From NCBI GenBank assembly GCA_036874045.1, contig CM072343.1, positions 7,832,001 to 7,896,000 of the forward strand: a stretch of 64,000 nucleotides of DNA. Reading direction: 5' to 3'. This DNA is from Cymodocea nodosa (taxonomy: Eukaryota; Streptophyta; Magnoliopsida; Alismatales; Cymodoceaceae). Position numbers and translations under genes: made by a program. Positions 11,343 to 22,404 of this stretch are shown here, piece after piece. The notes under the pieces were generated by a model, which saw nothing but the letters and a program-made list of their open reading frames with translations, did no database searches and was not told where the DNA came from. How positions within the stretch are numbered: position 1 is the first letter of the stretch; each line of letters begins with the position of its first letter.

Positions 11343-12482
11343 TTAAGAACATGATTGAAAAGTAGGAACAAATGGAATAAATGTATCAGTCCAAGCAAAC
11401 TTTTTAGGCATAGTTCTTATTGCTATTAATTCTGTTTTCATGTTGTTCTTGTTCCTTCTTAATTTGTAAACATGTAATATATTATAAATTCCAAATACAA
11501 GTGTATTACCATTAATTATATGAAATGCAGAAAGGGATCCTTTTTGGTTCCAAGGTAATGTAGTAGTTTCTATTTCTATATCTATTTCAATATATTCCTC
11601 TTCCCACTTCCATTCATTAATGTCTTCCATAATCCATATTTGAAATTTCATTAATTCATCCCACCATCTTATCAGACATAAAGTAGGATCATCTTCTTCA
11701 TTATACCACATTCCTATTTGAATTTTATTAAATTCTGCAGATGGTGGTTTAGCTACATCACTCGGTATAGGTAAAATTTCTATATATTCATCATAATTGT
11801 CTATGCTCACTATGTATAAATCAGATCCAAATGCAATTGATATATTTGTGACAAGATATATATATCCATCAAGTATGACATGTGTTTGGTTAATTAATGA
11901 TTTATGTCCTAGATATATCATAATATTTTCATTCTAAGATCTATTCAGAAAATTATATACACTTAAGCGTAAATCTACACCCCAATTTCCTGTAGGTCTC
12001 CAATAATATAATTTTTTAGGAATTGCAGAATTTTTATCAGAAAATATTAAAGCCGATCCACAATTTACAGTTGATACTTCAAATCTATTAGGTCTTCCTA
12101 TATTCCATTCTTCTCCTATTATAGGATTTCTTATCAAAATATCAGGTAATAATAAACTTGCATACCTTAGTCTAGTCCTGTATATGATTAATCCTTCATC
12201 TATCCCCATAATATGATTTATTCCTTCTAATGTCATGGGTGGAATTCCAGTAGTTTCTTCCATAGCAAGATATTCATTATTAATTGAACTACAATTAAAT
12301 GACCTCCATACGAATCCATCTCTAATCTTAGTCATTTTTGTAGCTTGTAGTCCTTGAAAATATTTTTCTTCAATGCAGTCTTTAATTTTCTTTGATACAC
12401 AACATAGCCTACATAGATCTTTAGCTGACAAGTTACTCAGTACTTCCCTTAGTGCATCCAACGGTAATTGCATCAATTCCAT
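11343..12482 (-). pseudogene. F-box protein gene carried inside gypsy G1, one internal stop
   Basis: The frame is 380 codons long from the ATG at 12482 to the stop at 11343, broken once by TAG at 11934-11936. Residues about 5-45 match the F-box pattern (LPLDALREVLSNLSAKDLCRL, then CCVSKKIKDCI), the segment that binds SKP1 in SCF ubiquitin ligases. The remainder has the length and aromatic content of an F-box-associated domain (GSALIFSDKNS, YYWRP, a later GYIYLVTN). It has no intron and lies in the element's sense orientation after gag. Palindromes precede it at 12545-12612. In G2 only sequence from its stop codon onward is preserved (32010-32060). I infer capture of a host transcript. Whether the TAG abolishes function is unknown. 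Confidence 0.72.
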
Positions 12483-12544
12483 TTGTTGATTTTGTATAAC
12501 ACAAACACAAATTTAGCAAAGACAAAAAATTAACATAACTACTG

Positions 12545-12612
12545 CACACCCTCGTGGAGTTAAGGAATAACTCAACGGACTAAGTTTGTTGAGTTAAGAA
12601 CTAACTCTACGA
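12545..12612 (-). promoter_or_regulatory. Palindrome pair ahead of the F-box ORF
   Basis: Two imperfect inverted repeats of the GTTGAGTTA/TAACTCAAC family lie 60-130 bp upstream of the F-box ATG (tggagtta..taactcaac at 12555-12576 and gttgagtta..taactctac at 12588-12611). The same motif family precedes gag, ORF3 and the LTR promoters. A regulatory role is inferred from position only. Confidence 0.4.
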
Positions 12613-12672
12613 TACTATTAACTAAAAATAAAAACATATATATATACAGATAGTTGCTTCAGATATGCTGCT

Positions 12673-14005
12673 TCATTCAGCTATCCTCCTAGAAGAGGTA
12701 TCAATTTGATTAACAGATCTATGGACAAGGTTAGGTATTGCTTGTATTGGCAATCCTCTAGTAAGTCTAACTTCCATTGGTTCCTTCTGTCTAAGTGGTA
12801 TATTTCTATTCTGATTTTGAATTGCAGCACTTCCAAATACAAAATCTAGATGATTGGATTATCTTTTCTACTTTCACTATTCTTGATCCTTGTTCAAGTA
12901 ATGCTTCATAACTTATATTCTTCTCATTTATATTTTCTCCTCCCTGGAAATTGTTGTTTCTCCAAGATAAATTCGGGTGATTTCTCCAATTAGGATTATA
13001 AGAATTTCCCAAGTTATCTCTCTGCTTTCTAGCATAAATAATATCTAAATCATTTATGTTTGCATTCTTTTCTACTAGCCTTTGATTTAATGATAACTCT
13101 TCTATTTTCTTTGTTAATTCAGTTAATTTCACCTCAATCATAGTACTTGAATCTATTTCATGCATTCCCCTTGGCAATATTTTTTTATCTACAATAGCTT
13201 CAGCTAAGTTTTCCCACTATGTAGTTCTTTTTGCAAAGTTTTCTAAATATGCCCATGCTTCTTCACTACATAACTTTAAAAATCCATTTTAACAAGTAGA
13301 TTCTAATAAAGATTTCATTGAAACATCTATGCCTTCATAAATTATACCTATTAATTGTGCCTTACTCATTGCATGATGTGGACATTGAGTTAGTAAATCT
13401 TTAAATCTTTCAAAATATTTCCAAAATGATTCACCCTGTGTTTGGCTACACATTAAGATTTCTTTCTTCTTTTTAATCGTTTGATGTGTTGGATAATATT
13501 TTTCCAGAAAAATAGAGCAAAATTCAGTCCATGTAGAAATTGAATCAGGCGACAGAGTATATAACCATCTCTTAGCTGTGTGTTTTAAAGAAAAAGGGAT
13601 ATATCTAAGTTTAATAGCATCTATACTCATGTTCGGCATTTTCATCATTTGACAAACTTCATTAAATTCTCTAAGGAAATAATAGGCATCCTCTCTTTCT
13701 AATCCATGAAAATATGGCAATTGACTAATATAATTAGATTTCAGTTCAAACTTATCTCCCTCAAAGTTTGGCAATCGAATACATGAAGGTTCATCAACTA
13801 ATTCAGGATACAAAATTTCTCCTAATGGTTTTTCTACTAGAACAACCATTTCTACATTCTCTTTTAAAGAAAGGTTAGCTACACCCCAAAGAATTTCGTT
13901 AAAGTTCAGTTCAGAAAATTTTTCAGTACTCCTCTGCGATGAAAATTCCTAGGTAGGTGTTCTTACTAATCGTTTAGTGCTTAGAGAATGAGTCCATGTG
14001 CTCAT
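12673..14005 (-). pseudogene. Gypsy (Athila-like) gag, displaced downstream of pol in G1
   Basis: Gag forms the particle that packages element RNA. The frame of about 444 codons starts at 14005 (MSTWTHSLSTKRLVRTPT). The Retrotrans_gag-type region lies at about 13849-13289, with PYFHGLEREDAYYFLREF, SLKHTAKRWLYTL and FWKYFERFKDLL. It is followed by a coiled segment and an Athila-like tail YNPNWRNHPNLSW near 12990. TAG at 13949-13951 (codon 19) is shared with the copy at 55013-55015. A TAA near 13287 and a frameshift near 12860 are further breaks. Its position between ORF3 and the F-box gene is unlike the usual LTR-gag-pol order. Confidence 0.78.
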
Positions 14006-14941
14006 AAATAAATAGCAGAAGATTAATTACATACTAGTCTGAAGCTTTCCATTTAGTAAATATTTGTTGTCGGATGAAGTTGAATTAGCTGCTTCTCCTT
14101 CTAGTTCCTCCAACGCATTCTCCTTTCTTTTAAAAGTGCTGGTAACTCGTAAATAACATTTTGTTTTATATATATAATGCGCATCCACAAAGTGAATAAA
14201 TCTCGTTGCAAGAACGTGTCTTGCAACATGCATCGTGGTTCCTATTTTTATGGGTACGTGTACCACTATTAATTTCAAATTTTAGTAACCGCTTAGCCGA
14301 CGAAGTTTCGTTCGTGGTTAAAAAGAATAACTATTCTGCTTAATCCACGAACTAACCTCGTTGAGTTACAGATAACTCAACGGAACATAGTCGGTTACTA
14401 TTGCTAACTCCGTGGACTAACTTCGTTGAGTTATAGATAACTCAATGGAGTGACCTTATTATATTACTGACCTCGTGGAGTTACGATTAACTCAACAAAC
14501 TTACTTCGTTGAGTTAACACTTGGCAACCTCTAAGTTTTACTTTCGTAAATTCCTCTCTGTTTTTTTTATTCTGCTAACTGAAATAAAGTTAAATCTATG
14601 TCATTAATGCCTCATTTTAATCAAAATTCATTTAAATCTGAACATTATATAAAGATTTAACTTGTAGGTAATTTTATATTATGCAGAATTTACATTTTAC
14701 CTTGCAACATGCAGAAATTTTTAAGCATTTATCCTATCATTCAACAAATTATAAATCTATTACATATTCATTCATAAAGTTCCACAAATTATATAATATT
14801 CAATAAATTCCATTCATTTCACATCCAAAACATATATGAAAATTGCATCTAAAAAATTTATATTCATTAATATGAATCAATTTACAATACAAATACATCA
14901 TGCATTTTCATACAATTATACAAGTAGACGAACAATACAGT
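14006..14941 (-). promoter_or_regulatory. Noncoding leader of the displaced gag, with palindrome cluster
   Basis: This fills the gap between the ORF3 stop and the gag ATG. A cluster of CGTTGAGTTA/TAACTCAACG inverted repeats occupies 14340-14520. The best single unit is cgttgagtta cagataactcaacg near 14361-14384. The rest (14530-14940) is AT-rich without genes and aligns with 35837-36428 in G3. A short frame at 14027-14278 shows no recognisable product. Confidence 0.5.
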
Positions 14942-17157
14942 TTAATCTCTATTCCTAAGTTCATCTACTTCCTTCTGGAGTTTTTCTAATTGAAGTTCTA
15001 ATTGATTAATTCTCTCTACAGCTCCTGTAATTCCTCTAGAAGGTACAGCTATCTCTGCAGCTACAAAATTTCTGTATTCTTTCATTGAAATGGTTCTTAA
15101 TTTGATCCTTTTTGATGTCTATTTTGTGAAATCAATATAATCCACCATCAGTAGTGGAATCAAATCTCCATAAAACAATTTCTTCTTTACTGTTTTCAGT
15201 TTGGAGATAAAAACTGCAGACCAATTTATTTGAATTCTATTTACAACTACAAACGTGGCCCATTTGACAAATTAACTTAATTCAATGTCATTGCCTTGTC
15301 GTTAATAGACATTCTTAATTAAAATGTTAGCTATCATGTGTGCTTTACCATTTAAATGCTTCAATTTGTTTAATAGAGGCACACCAGGATTGATAGCTAA
15401 ACAATCTTTGATTTCCTGTTCAGTCCACTCTACGGCAGTTATGTCTTCCAAAATTTTTAATCCTTCATTCTTCAATCTAAAAATGTTGTGGAGAAGCTCT
15501 GGTGTTATCTATACATCAGCTTCCTCCACGTTGGAAATTAATCATCCTTCTCCTTCTCTTAAATTTGCATAGAAACAGGGCACTAAATTCTCATATACTG
15601 CATGCCCTCTTTCTTGAGAAATAAACTTCAGTAGACCTTGGAATTCAAATAAATCTTTGATTTCTTGCATTCCATCCCAATTTACTGGTCTACTATAAAT
15701 GATATCATAACCCCTAATCTCTTGGTATTTGATATAGCTTCCTGACTACAAAAATGTACTTCATTCAAAATTGTTGTTTCAGTTGGGTCAGGAATGTGAC
15801 TTTGTTGTTCCAGAGGGGTTTGTTTTTGCTCTTCCTCTTCTATAGGTTGCATTTGAACATTCTCTACAGATTCCTAAATTTCTGTTTCTATTTGTGTCTA
15901 TGGTGGTGAGCCGGCAGAACTCTCCACTCTGTCTTGAATTCTTTCCATAAATTGCTGAAGAGTTTCTTGCTCTTTAGTGGAATCTATGAAGTTATTTTTG
16001 TCCAAATGGCTTCTTTCAGCCTCTTCATTTTCTACTCTTTCTTCTTCCTCCTAACTACCAATCTGTTCTGTTACTATTCTTTCTGATTCTGTAACAGATT
16101 GGGATGGAGTCACGGGCAATTCAGTTTCTACCCTAATTTCTGTTTCTTCTTGTACACGCTGCAAACTAATTTCAACCTGATTTTCTTCTTATCTTTGCTC
16201 CTCCTACTACTGCTCCTCCTCAGAATCGGATAGCAGGTTTATAAAAATTGGCTCCACAGGCCCTGTTGACATTGGTATCTCAGATTTAATCTCTTCTTGA
16301 TAGTCAGGCACTATCTTTTTTCCTTTCCTTTTTCTGATTAATTGTGCCTGTTCTTCCTCTTCTTCTTCTAAGATTAAATCTACAAAAGTAGGCTCTATAG
16401 GCCTTCGAGCCACAGGTACTAGCTCTTCCTGTTTAACTTTTTCTATAATTACTGGTCTTGAAGGACCAGCTTCATCTCCTTTTGCAATAGGTTTAGCAAT
16501 AGCTTCTTGATGCTGTTCCATTTTGATTTTATATTGGGCTTTCAACTTTTATGCAGCCCTCTTTTTGTAAAGTGCATCAAACACTAGGTGTGCTTTAGCC
16601 ACTACCAAATCTTCTGATTCTCCTTGGTTTTTCCCAACTTGAACCAGTGCTTGAAATTCCTTTAACTCTTCTTCAATCGAAGGCCCCATCATTTCTGCTC
16701 GTGCCAACGGCTTAAATGGTGGAACTAAAGGTCTTGGCTACTGTTCCTTAGGAACAGGTCTTTTAGTAGTCGGCTCGTCTTATTCTTCAGTTGCCTCTTG
16801 TTGTTCCTGCCGCCATATTTCCCAACTTCCACGACCAGCAATGCGCCTTTTGAACCATAATCTGGCCTTGTGTTGAATTAGCTCTAAGGCTACTTCATTG
16901 TTCAGCCTGATTTTTCTTTCTTTACTAACTACAATTTCTGTTGCTACTCTAATTCATGTCTCCATTATCTAGGCTATTTGTATACAACAATCTACTAATA
17001 TTCTTCTAAATCTAAAAGGTTCAGATTCTACCTTTTGTAACTCTTTTTCTCTCGTCGTATTTCTGATCTTCTACCGCGTGTGCCATTCTTCTAATTCCTT
17101 CAGAAATTCTGATGTATCAACAGCCTCTTCCTAGAATTTAGGTGTCATCTTCCTCAT
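14942..17157 (-). pseudogene. Gypsy G1 ORF3 (env-like position, plant transposon-protein domain), broken
   Basis: About 739 codons run from the ATG at 17157 to the TAA at 14942. The N-terminal part includes a basic helix-like block (NNEVALELIQHKARLWFKRR near 16900). A middle rich in E, P and K spans about 16545-15800. The C-terminal globular part contains IKDLFEFQGLLKF near 15630 and YENLVPCFYANL near 15570, then a coiled tail (LEKLQKEVDELR). The globular part lines up with the copia ORF3. Early stops TAG at codon 8 and before IMET (near 16970) also occur at the same codons in G3, and many other stops follow. Athila elements carry an env-like ORF here; no membrane segments were seen. Confidence 0.75.
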
Positions 17158-17580
17158 CGTGGAGTTACTCAACAGCACAAAATCGCTCTGATTTCTACTG
17201 TTCTAGATTCTAAATGATTTGCTGGATAATGCCCCCAAAACCCTAGGTTTAAGATAAATAAGTCCTAAGTTTAGGCGGGTAATTGAGTCATTTCCCGAAC
17301 CAACTATTACTATCTCATCCGCGGTCTTAGCTATAGTACTCCGTTGAGTTACAGTTAACTCAACGGAATAAGCTCGTTGACTAACTCAAGACTCAATGGA
17401 GTAAGCTTGTTGAGTTAGGCGTAACTCAATGGACTTCCCGTACAAACAGATATAATAATAAAAATACTACAGATAATAGTTTTTCTGTTTTTTTTTTTTA
17501 CCGGTTTAACCGATACTATGTTTCGGTCAGACCTAATTAATTAATTTTTTTTTTTATATATAAACATAAAAACTGATTTC
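17158..17580 (-). promoter_or_regulatory. Pol-ORF3 intergenic region with perfect palindrome and CGGT/ACCG motifs
   Basis: Between the pol stop and the ORF3 ATG lies a palindrome with perfect 12-bp arms around a 4-bp loop (17340-17351 and 17356-17367), followed by further half sites up to 17440. Closer to pol (about 17495-17535) are ttaccggtttaaccg and tttcggtcagac motifs, which are much more numerous in the matching G3 region (45980-46260). The placement just upstream of ORF3 suggests a promoter or RNA-structure role (inference). Confidence 0.5.
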
Positions 17581-20500
17581 TTACTAAGTAAAGCTCGAGT
17601 AGTCCTCTACTCTAACTTCTTCTATAATTCCAAAGGAACTTTTTGGTGTTTTCAGAATAGGTCTAAGTCTTTGTCCATTTACTTTAAATATATTCTGATT
17701 TTTAGGATTTTCAATCTCAATAACTCCATAAGGATAAATATTTCAAATTATGTAAGGTCCTGCCCATCTAGATCTTAATTTTCCTAGATGGTTATGGAGT
17801 CTAGCCATATAAAGATATACTTCTTGTCCTATTTCCAAGCTTTTTAGAATAATTTTTCTATCATGCTAGAATTTTATTTTCTCTTTTTCTCTTATAGTCT
17901 TCGAATAAGCTTCATTTCTAAATTCTTCTAATTCAATTTGTTGCATTTTTCTATTTTCAATAGCTTGATTTAAATTAGTGTTCAGAGTTTTTAATGCCCA
18001 ATAAGCTTTATGTTCTATTTCCGCTGGTAAATGACAACTTTTTCCATATACTAGCCTAAAAGGTGACATACCTAAGCTTGTCTTACAAGCAATTCTATAA
18101 GCCCAAAGTGTATCTATCAATCTATTAGCCCAATCTGTTCTAGTAGGATTTACTACTTTTTCTAAGATTAACTTAATTTGTTTGTTAGCACTTTCTACTT
18201 GTCCACTTGTTTGTGGATGATATGATGTTGCAATTTTGTGGTTTACTCCATATTTCTTCATTAAGGCTTCAAAACTTCTATTATAGAAATGAGTTCCCCT
18301 ATCACTAATAATAGCTTTAAGTATTCCAAATCTAGCAAATATATTTGTTCTTATAAATTGTATTACCACTTTGTTGTCATTAGTTTTTGTAGGAATAGCT
18401 TCTATCCATTTAGATACATAATCCACCCCCAACAATATGTAATTAAATTGATTAGACATAGGAAATGGACCCATAAAATCTATTCCCCACACATCAAAGA
18501 TTTCAACCTCAATAATAGGATTAAGAGGCATCATATTCCTCTTTGATATTCTTCCTATTTGTTGACATCTTAAACAACTTAAGCAATATTTATGAGCATC
18601 TTTGAATAGTGTTGGCCAATAAAACCCACATTGCAGAATTTTTGCAGCAGTTTTACCTAAGCCAAAATGCCCTCCACAAGCTTGGTCATGACAGAAAGAC
18701 AATATGCTTGGATATTCAGTTTCTGGAACACACCTCCTTAAAACCAGATCAGGACATTTCTTAAATAAGGGTCTTCCCAATAGTAATATTTTACTCTCGA
18801 GAAAACAATTTCTTATCCTATCTATTCCAATCCTTAGGTGTTAAACCAATTACTAAGTAATTAACTATGTCTGCATACCAAGGCATTGTTTTGATGGTCA
18901 TTAATTGTTCATCAGGAAAATTATCTTTAATTTCAATATTTGATTTTTCTATTTGTAATCTTGATAAATGATCTGCTACTACATTCTCACAACCTTTTTT
19001 ATCTTTAATTTCTAGATCAAATTCTTGTAATAATAATATCCATCGGATCAATCTAGGTTTAGTCTCTTTTTTCTTTATTAGATGTTTTAAAGCTGAATGA
19101 TCCATGTATACTATCACTTTAGCTCCAATCAGATATGATCTAAACTTTTCTAAGGCAAACACAACAACTAATAGTTCTTTTTCAGTAGTTGTGTAATTAA
19201 CTTGAGCATCATTTAAGGTTTTGCTTGCATAATGAATCACTCTAGGAGATTTTTCTATCTTCTGTCCAAACACTGCTCCTACAACAAAATCAGATGCATC
19301 GCACATTAATTCAAATGGATGGTTCCAATCAGGTGCTTGAATTATAGGAGTTGAAATTAAGCTAGTCTTAAGTTTGAAAAATGCTTCCTTGCAATTTTTA
19401 TCAAAGTTAAATGGGACATCTTTTAATAGATTAGTTAAAGGTCTAGCTATTTTGCTAAAGTCTTTAATAAATCTTCTATAAAAACCTGCATGTCCTAGAA
19501 ATGATCTAATATCTTTTACTGATTTAGGTTCTGGTAGATTAGAAATTACTACTAGTTTAGCTTTATCTACTTCCAACCCTTTCTTAGAAACAACATGCCC
19601 TAAGACTATTCCTTGTTTAACCATGAAGTGACATTTTTCCCAATTTAAAACTAGATTTTTTTCCACACATCATTTTAATATTTGATCTAAATTGCTTAAA
19701 CAAACTTCATATGAGTTGCCATATACTGTAAAATCATCCATAAATATTTCTAAGAAATCTTCAGTCATTCCAATAAATATGCCCTGCATACACCTTTGAA
19801 AGGTAGCTGGTGCATTGCATAATCCGAATGGCATTCTCTTAAAAGTATAAGTTTCATTAGGATAGGTGAAAGTTGTTTTCTCTTGATCCTCTAATGCTAC
19901 TGGAATTTGATTATAACCTGAATACCCATCTAGGAAACAAAAATATTCTTGCCCTGCTAATCTTTCCAGCATTTGATCTATAAAAGGTAAGGGAAAATGA
20001 TCTTTCCAAGTCACAACATTCAGCTTTCTATAGTCTATGCATACTCTCCAGCCTGATTGAATTCTAGTAGGTATCAAGTCTTGACTTTCATTCCTAATAA
20101 CTGTTAATCCTGATTTCTTGGGAACTACATGGATTGGACTAACCCACGAGCTATAAGAAATCGGATCAATTATGTCATTATCTAACCATTTAATTATTTC
20201 CTTCCTGACTACTTCTTTAAGGTTTGGATTTAATCTACTCTTAGGAATTCTAACAGGTTTAGCATTCTCTTCTAAATATATGTGGTGACAGCATAAAGTT
20301 GAACTTAACCCTTTTATATTAGTCATAGTCCATCCTATTGCTTCTTTATAACTTTTTACTACATCTTTTAATTTAGCTATTTGATCCTCTTTTAAATCTG
20401 AAGCAATAATGATTGGATAGGTTCGTTTATCTTCCAGAAATATATTGGTTAATTCAGGAGGTAAAGGTTTTAATTCTAAATGCTGCCCATCAGAAGCTAG

Positions 20501-21795
20501 AGCTCCTAATTGAACATCATCATTTTCTAGATTAATTTCTTTCAGATCTCCTTCTATATTTATGCTTTCACTTTCTTCTAAAGTTTTAGAATTGATTTGC
20601 CTTTTTAATTCTTCTTGAATCACATCATCTAACATATCTCCTATATCCTCTAAAAAGTCTATGGTATGTAAGGACATTTCTAACTCCTCAAACATTTCTG
20701 ATTTGAAAATATTTAATTGAGTATCCTCATTACCATACGATAACTTCATTACTCCAGTTTTACAATTTATAACAGCCCCTGTTGTTGCTAAAAATGGTCT
20801 TCCCAAAATTAAAGATGTATCACTATTTTTATGCTTAATTTGTTGGGAATCCAAAATTACAATATCAATAGGATATATAAAGATTTTGATTTTAATTAAG
20901 ACATCCTCTATTTTTCCTCTAGGGTATCTTATACTTCTATCAGCTAATTGAATAACCGTACTAGTAGGAGTTAAGCCTTCTAATCCTAATGATGCAAATA
21001 TATCACTTGGTATAACATTTATACCTGCACCTAAGTCTATTAAGATTCTTTCTAGAATGATATTTCCTATGGTGCATGATATAATAGGGATTCCAAGATT
21101 AGATAACATTTTAGGAATTTGTGGCAGAAATAGGGAACTACTTTGCTCAGCTAAAAAGACATTACTAAGAACTTTTCGCTCTCTTTTCTTAGTACACCAA
21201 TCCTTCAGAAATTTAGCACAAGGTGGCATTTTCAGTAATAGATTTAACAAAGGAATGTTAACTTGTACTTTTTCAAAAATTTCTTTGATTTTTTCTTATT
21301 TTTCAGGTATTGTTTGTTGTAATATTTCAGGATAGGGTGCTAAGGATTGTGATTTAAAAGATTCTTTTTCTTTCAGTTGATTTGTTTGATCATTTTTAGC
21401 TTCATTAGCAGATTCAGATTGTTCTTCAGTGATTTCTAGATTTTTAACTATTACATTTTCATTATCATTTTGATTTTTACTCTTATCCACCTTCATATCA
21501 TTTTCATTTTGAGTTCTTGGTGGTATATCAGTTCCAGATCTTAATGTTACAAAAACATCTTCCAGATTTTCGTTACTCTCATGATGTTTTTGTATATCAT
21601 TTTCATGTTTATGATCTTCAATTGTTTTTAGTTTTAAAGTGCATTCTTTTAATTCTCTTGCATTAGTATTTTCTGTTTGCTGTATATTTTACAAATTATG
21701 CAGGTTTATAACATTATAATTTTCATTGTCTATCTGTAGAATTCACATATGCTAATTACAGGTTTTAGAAATCTTTGAGCATAAGCATATGCCAT
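17581..21795 (-). pseudogene. Gypsy G1 pol: gag remnant, protease, RT, RNaseH, integrase
   Basis: The order protease-RT-RNaseH-integrase defines Ty3/gypsy. Visible motifs: a short gag start MAYAYAQRFLKP (21795-21730) that stops inside a zinc knuckle; protease DLGAGINVIPSDIFASLGL near 21040-20980; RT CIDYRKLN, FLDGYSGYNQI, MPFGLCNAPATFQ and FMDDF near 20040-19730; RNaseH MCDASDF and [17 protein letters not shown] near 19300-19150; integrase zinc finger HDQACGGHF and CLSCLRCQQ near 18690-18560; catalytic D-D-E near 18480, 18310 and 18190; C-terminal WAGPYII near 17760. Breaks are TAA at 21293-21295 (CAA in G4), TGA near 19667, a frameshift near 18790 and TAG near 17866. The gag main domain is absent before the protease. 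Confidence 0.92.
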
Positions 21796-21905
21796 ATTCT
21801 CAATTACAGAAGAAAACACACAACACTTTGGCTATTAAAATGAAACAGCTCTAACAGTTGCTTATATTAATTCAATTCAATTCTAGTCAATTGAATTCAA
21901 TTCAA

Positions 21906-21924
21906 CTCCTCGGCAGTGGCGCCA
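21906..21924 (-). other. Primer binding site of gypsy G1
   Basis: The minus-strand sequence TGGCGCCACTGCCGAGGAG starts seven bases after the LTR end. It resembles the TGGCGCCGTTGCCGGGGA type that many Athila/Tat elements use with tRNA-Asp; the tRNA assignment is from memory of the family. Confidence 0.75.
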
Positions 21925-21931
21925 TAAAACT

Positions 21932-22404
21932 TGTTTGTGTTTTCCCAGCACGACACCAGAATATCTGATTAGATCTCCAATAACGTACCAGAAAAATTGG
22001 ATTTGTTACTTCTGTTCTTACTTAGTTAATTTATCTTTATGCCTATTCTTTTTCTTTTAGAAGTAAACAAACAACCTTTAATACAATTTAGATATTAATT
22101 CCAATTTGTACTTTAACTGCAAGTGCATAGTGTCTATTGTATCAGTGTGCAAGTATAGGTTGATCCCACAGGGAATTGCTTAAGAGTTTAGAACTGTCCG
22201 TTTGTTAACAATCAAATTTATATATTCAATAAGCTCTCCGTTGAATTACAGTTAACTCAATGGATAAAGTTCGTTGAGTTATAGCTAAATCAACGGACTA
22301 ACCTCGTGGACTTAAGTTAACTCCACAAGCTTGTTTTTTCTTTTTAAATACTACTATTTACAAAGGAATTCAGCCAACCATTGGGCGATTCCAAAGATTG
22401 TAAA
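21932..22404 (-). repeat. 5' LTR of gypsy G1, partial (LTR-b)
   Basis: It aligns with 8034-8510 of LTR-a at near identity and forms the inner (R/U5) end next to the PBS. It stops at 22404, where the TG of the copia B LTR begins. The outer part is not found on the other side of copia B, so it was lost in later rearrangement. Bases 22400-22404 (gtaaa) would be one TSD copy of copia B. Confidence 0.88.

Larger units (their letters stand above)
8034..22404 (-). mobile_element. Ty3/gypsy Athila-like retrotransposon G1 (carries an F-box gene)
   Basis: In sense (minus) order: the partial 5' LTR (21932-22404, cut by copia B), PBS (21906-21924), a short gag remnant, protease-RT-RNaseH-integrase (17581-21795), ORF3 (14942-17157), a gag with Retrotrans_gag-like content (12673-14005), an F-box ORF (11343-12482), a 3' noncoding region with two polypurine tracts, and the 3' LTR (8034-9563). 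RT before integrase, the DLGA-type protease and the tRNA-Asp-like PBS support Ty3/gypsy; the extra ORF after pol and the gag sequence suggest Athila. Placing gag after pol is abnormal and may reflect a recombinant. All coding parts are interrupted. Confidence 0.85.

Noticed and set aside
14027..14278. 83-aa minus-strand ORF before the displaced gag
   Set aside because: No recognised motif, and the part of this leader kept in the second gag copy (55070-55113) is interrupted by copia C, so conservation cannot be judged.
14340..14520. Palindromes considered as terminal inverted repeats of a DNA transposon or MITE
   Set aside because: The units are short hairpins without TSDs around a common body, and they recur inside LTRs and leaders at many positions.
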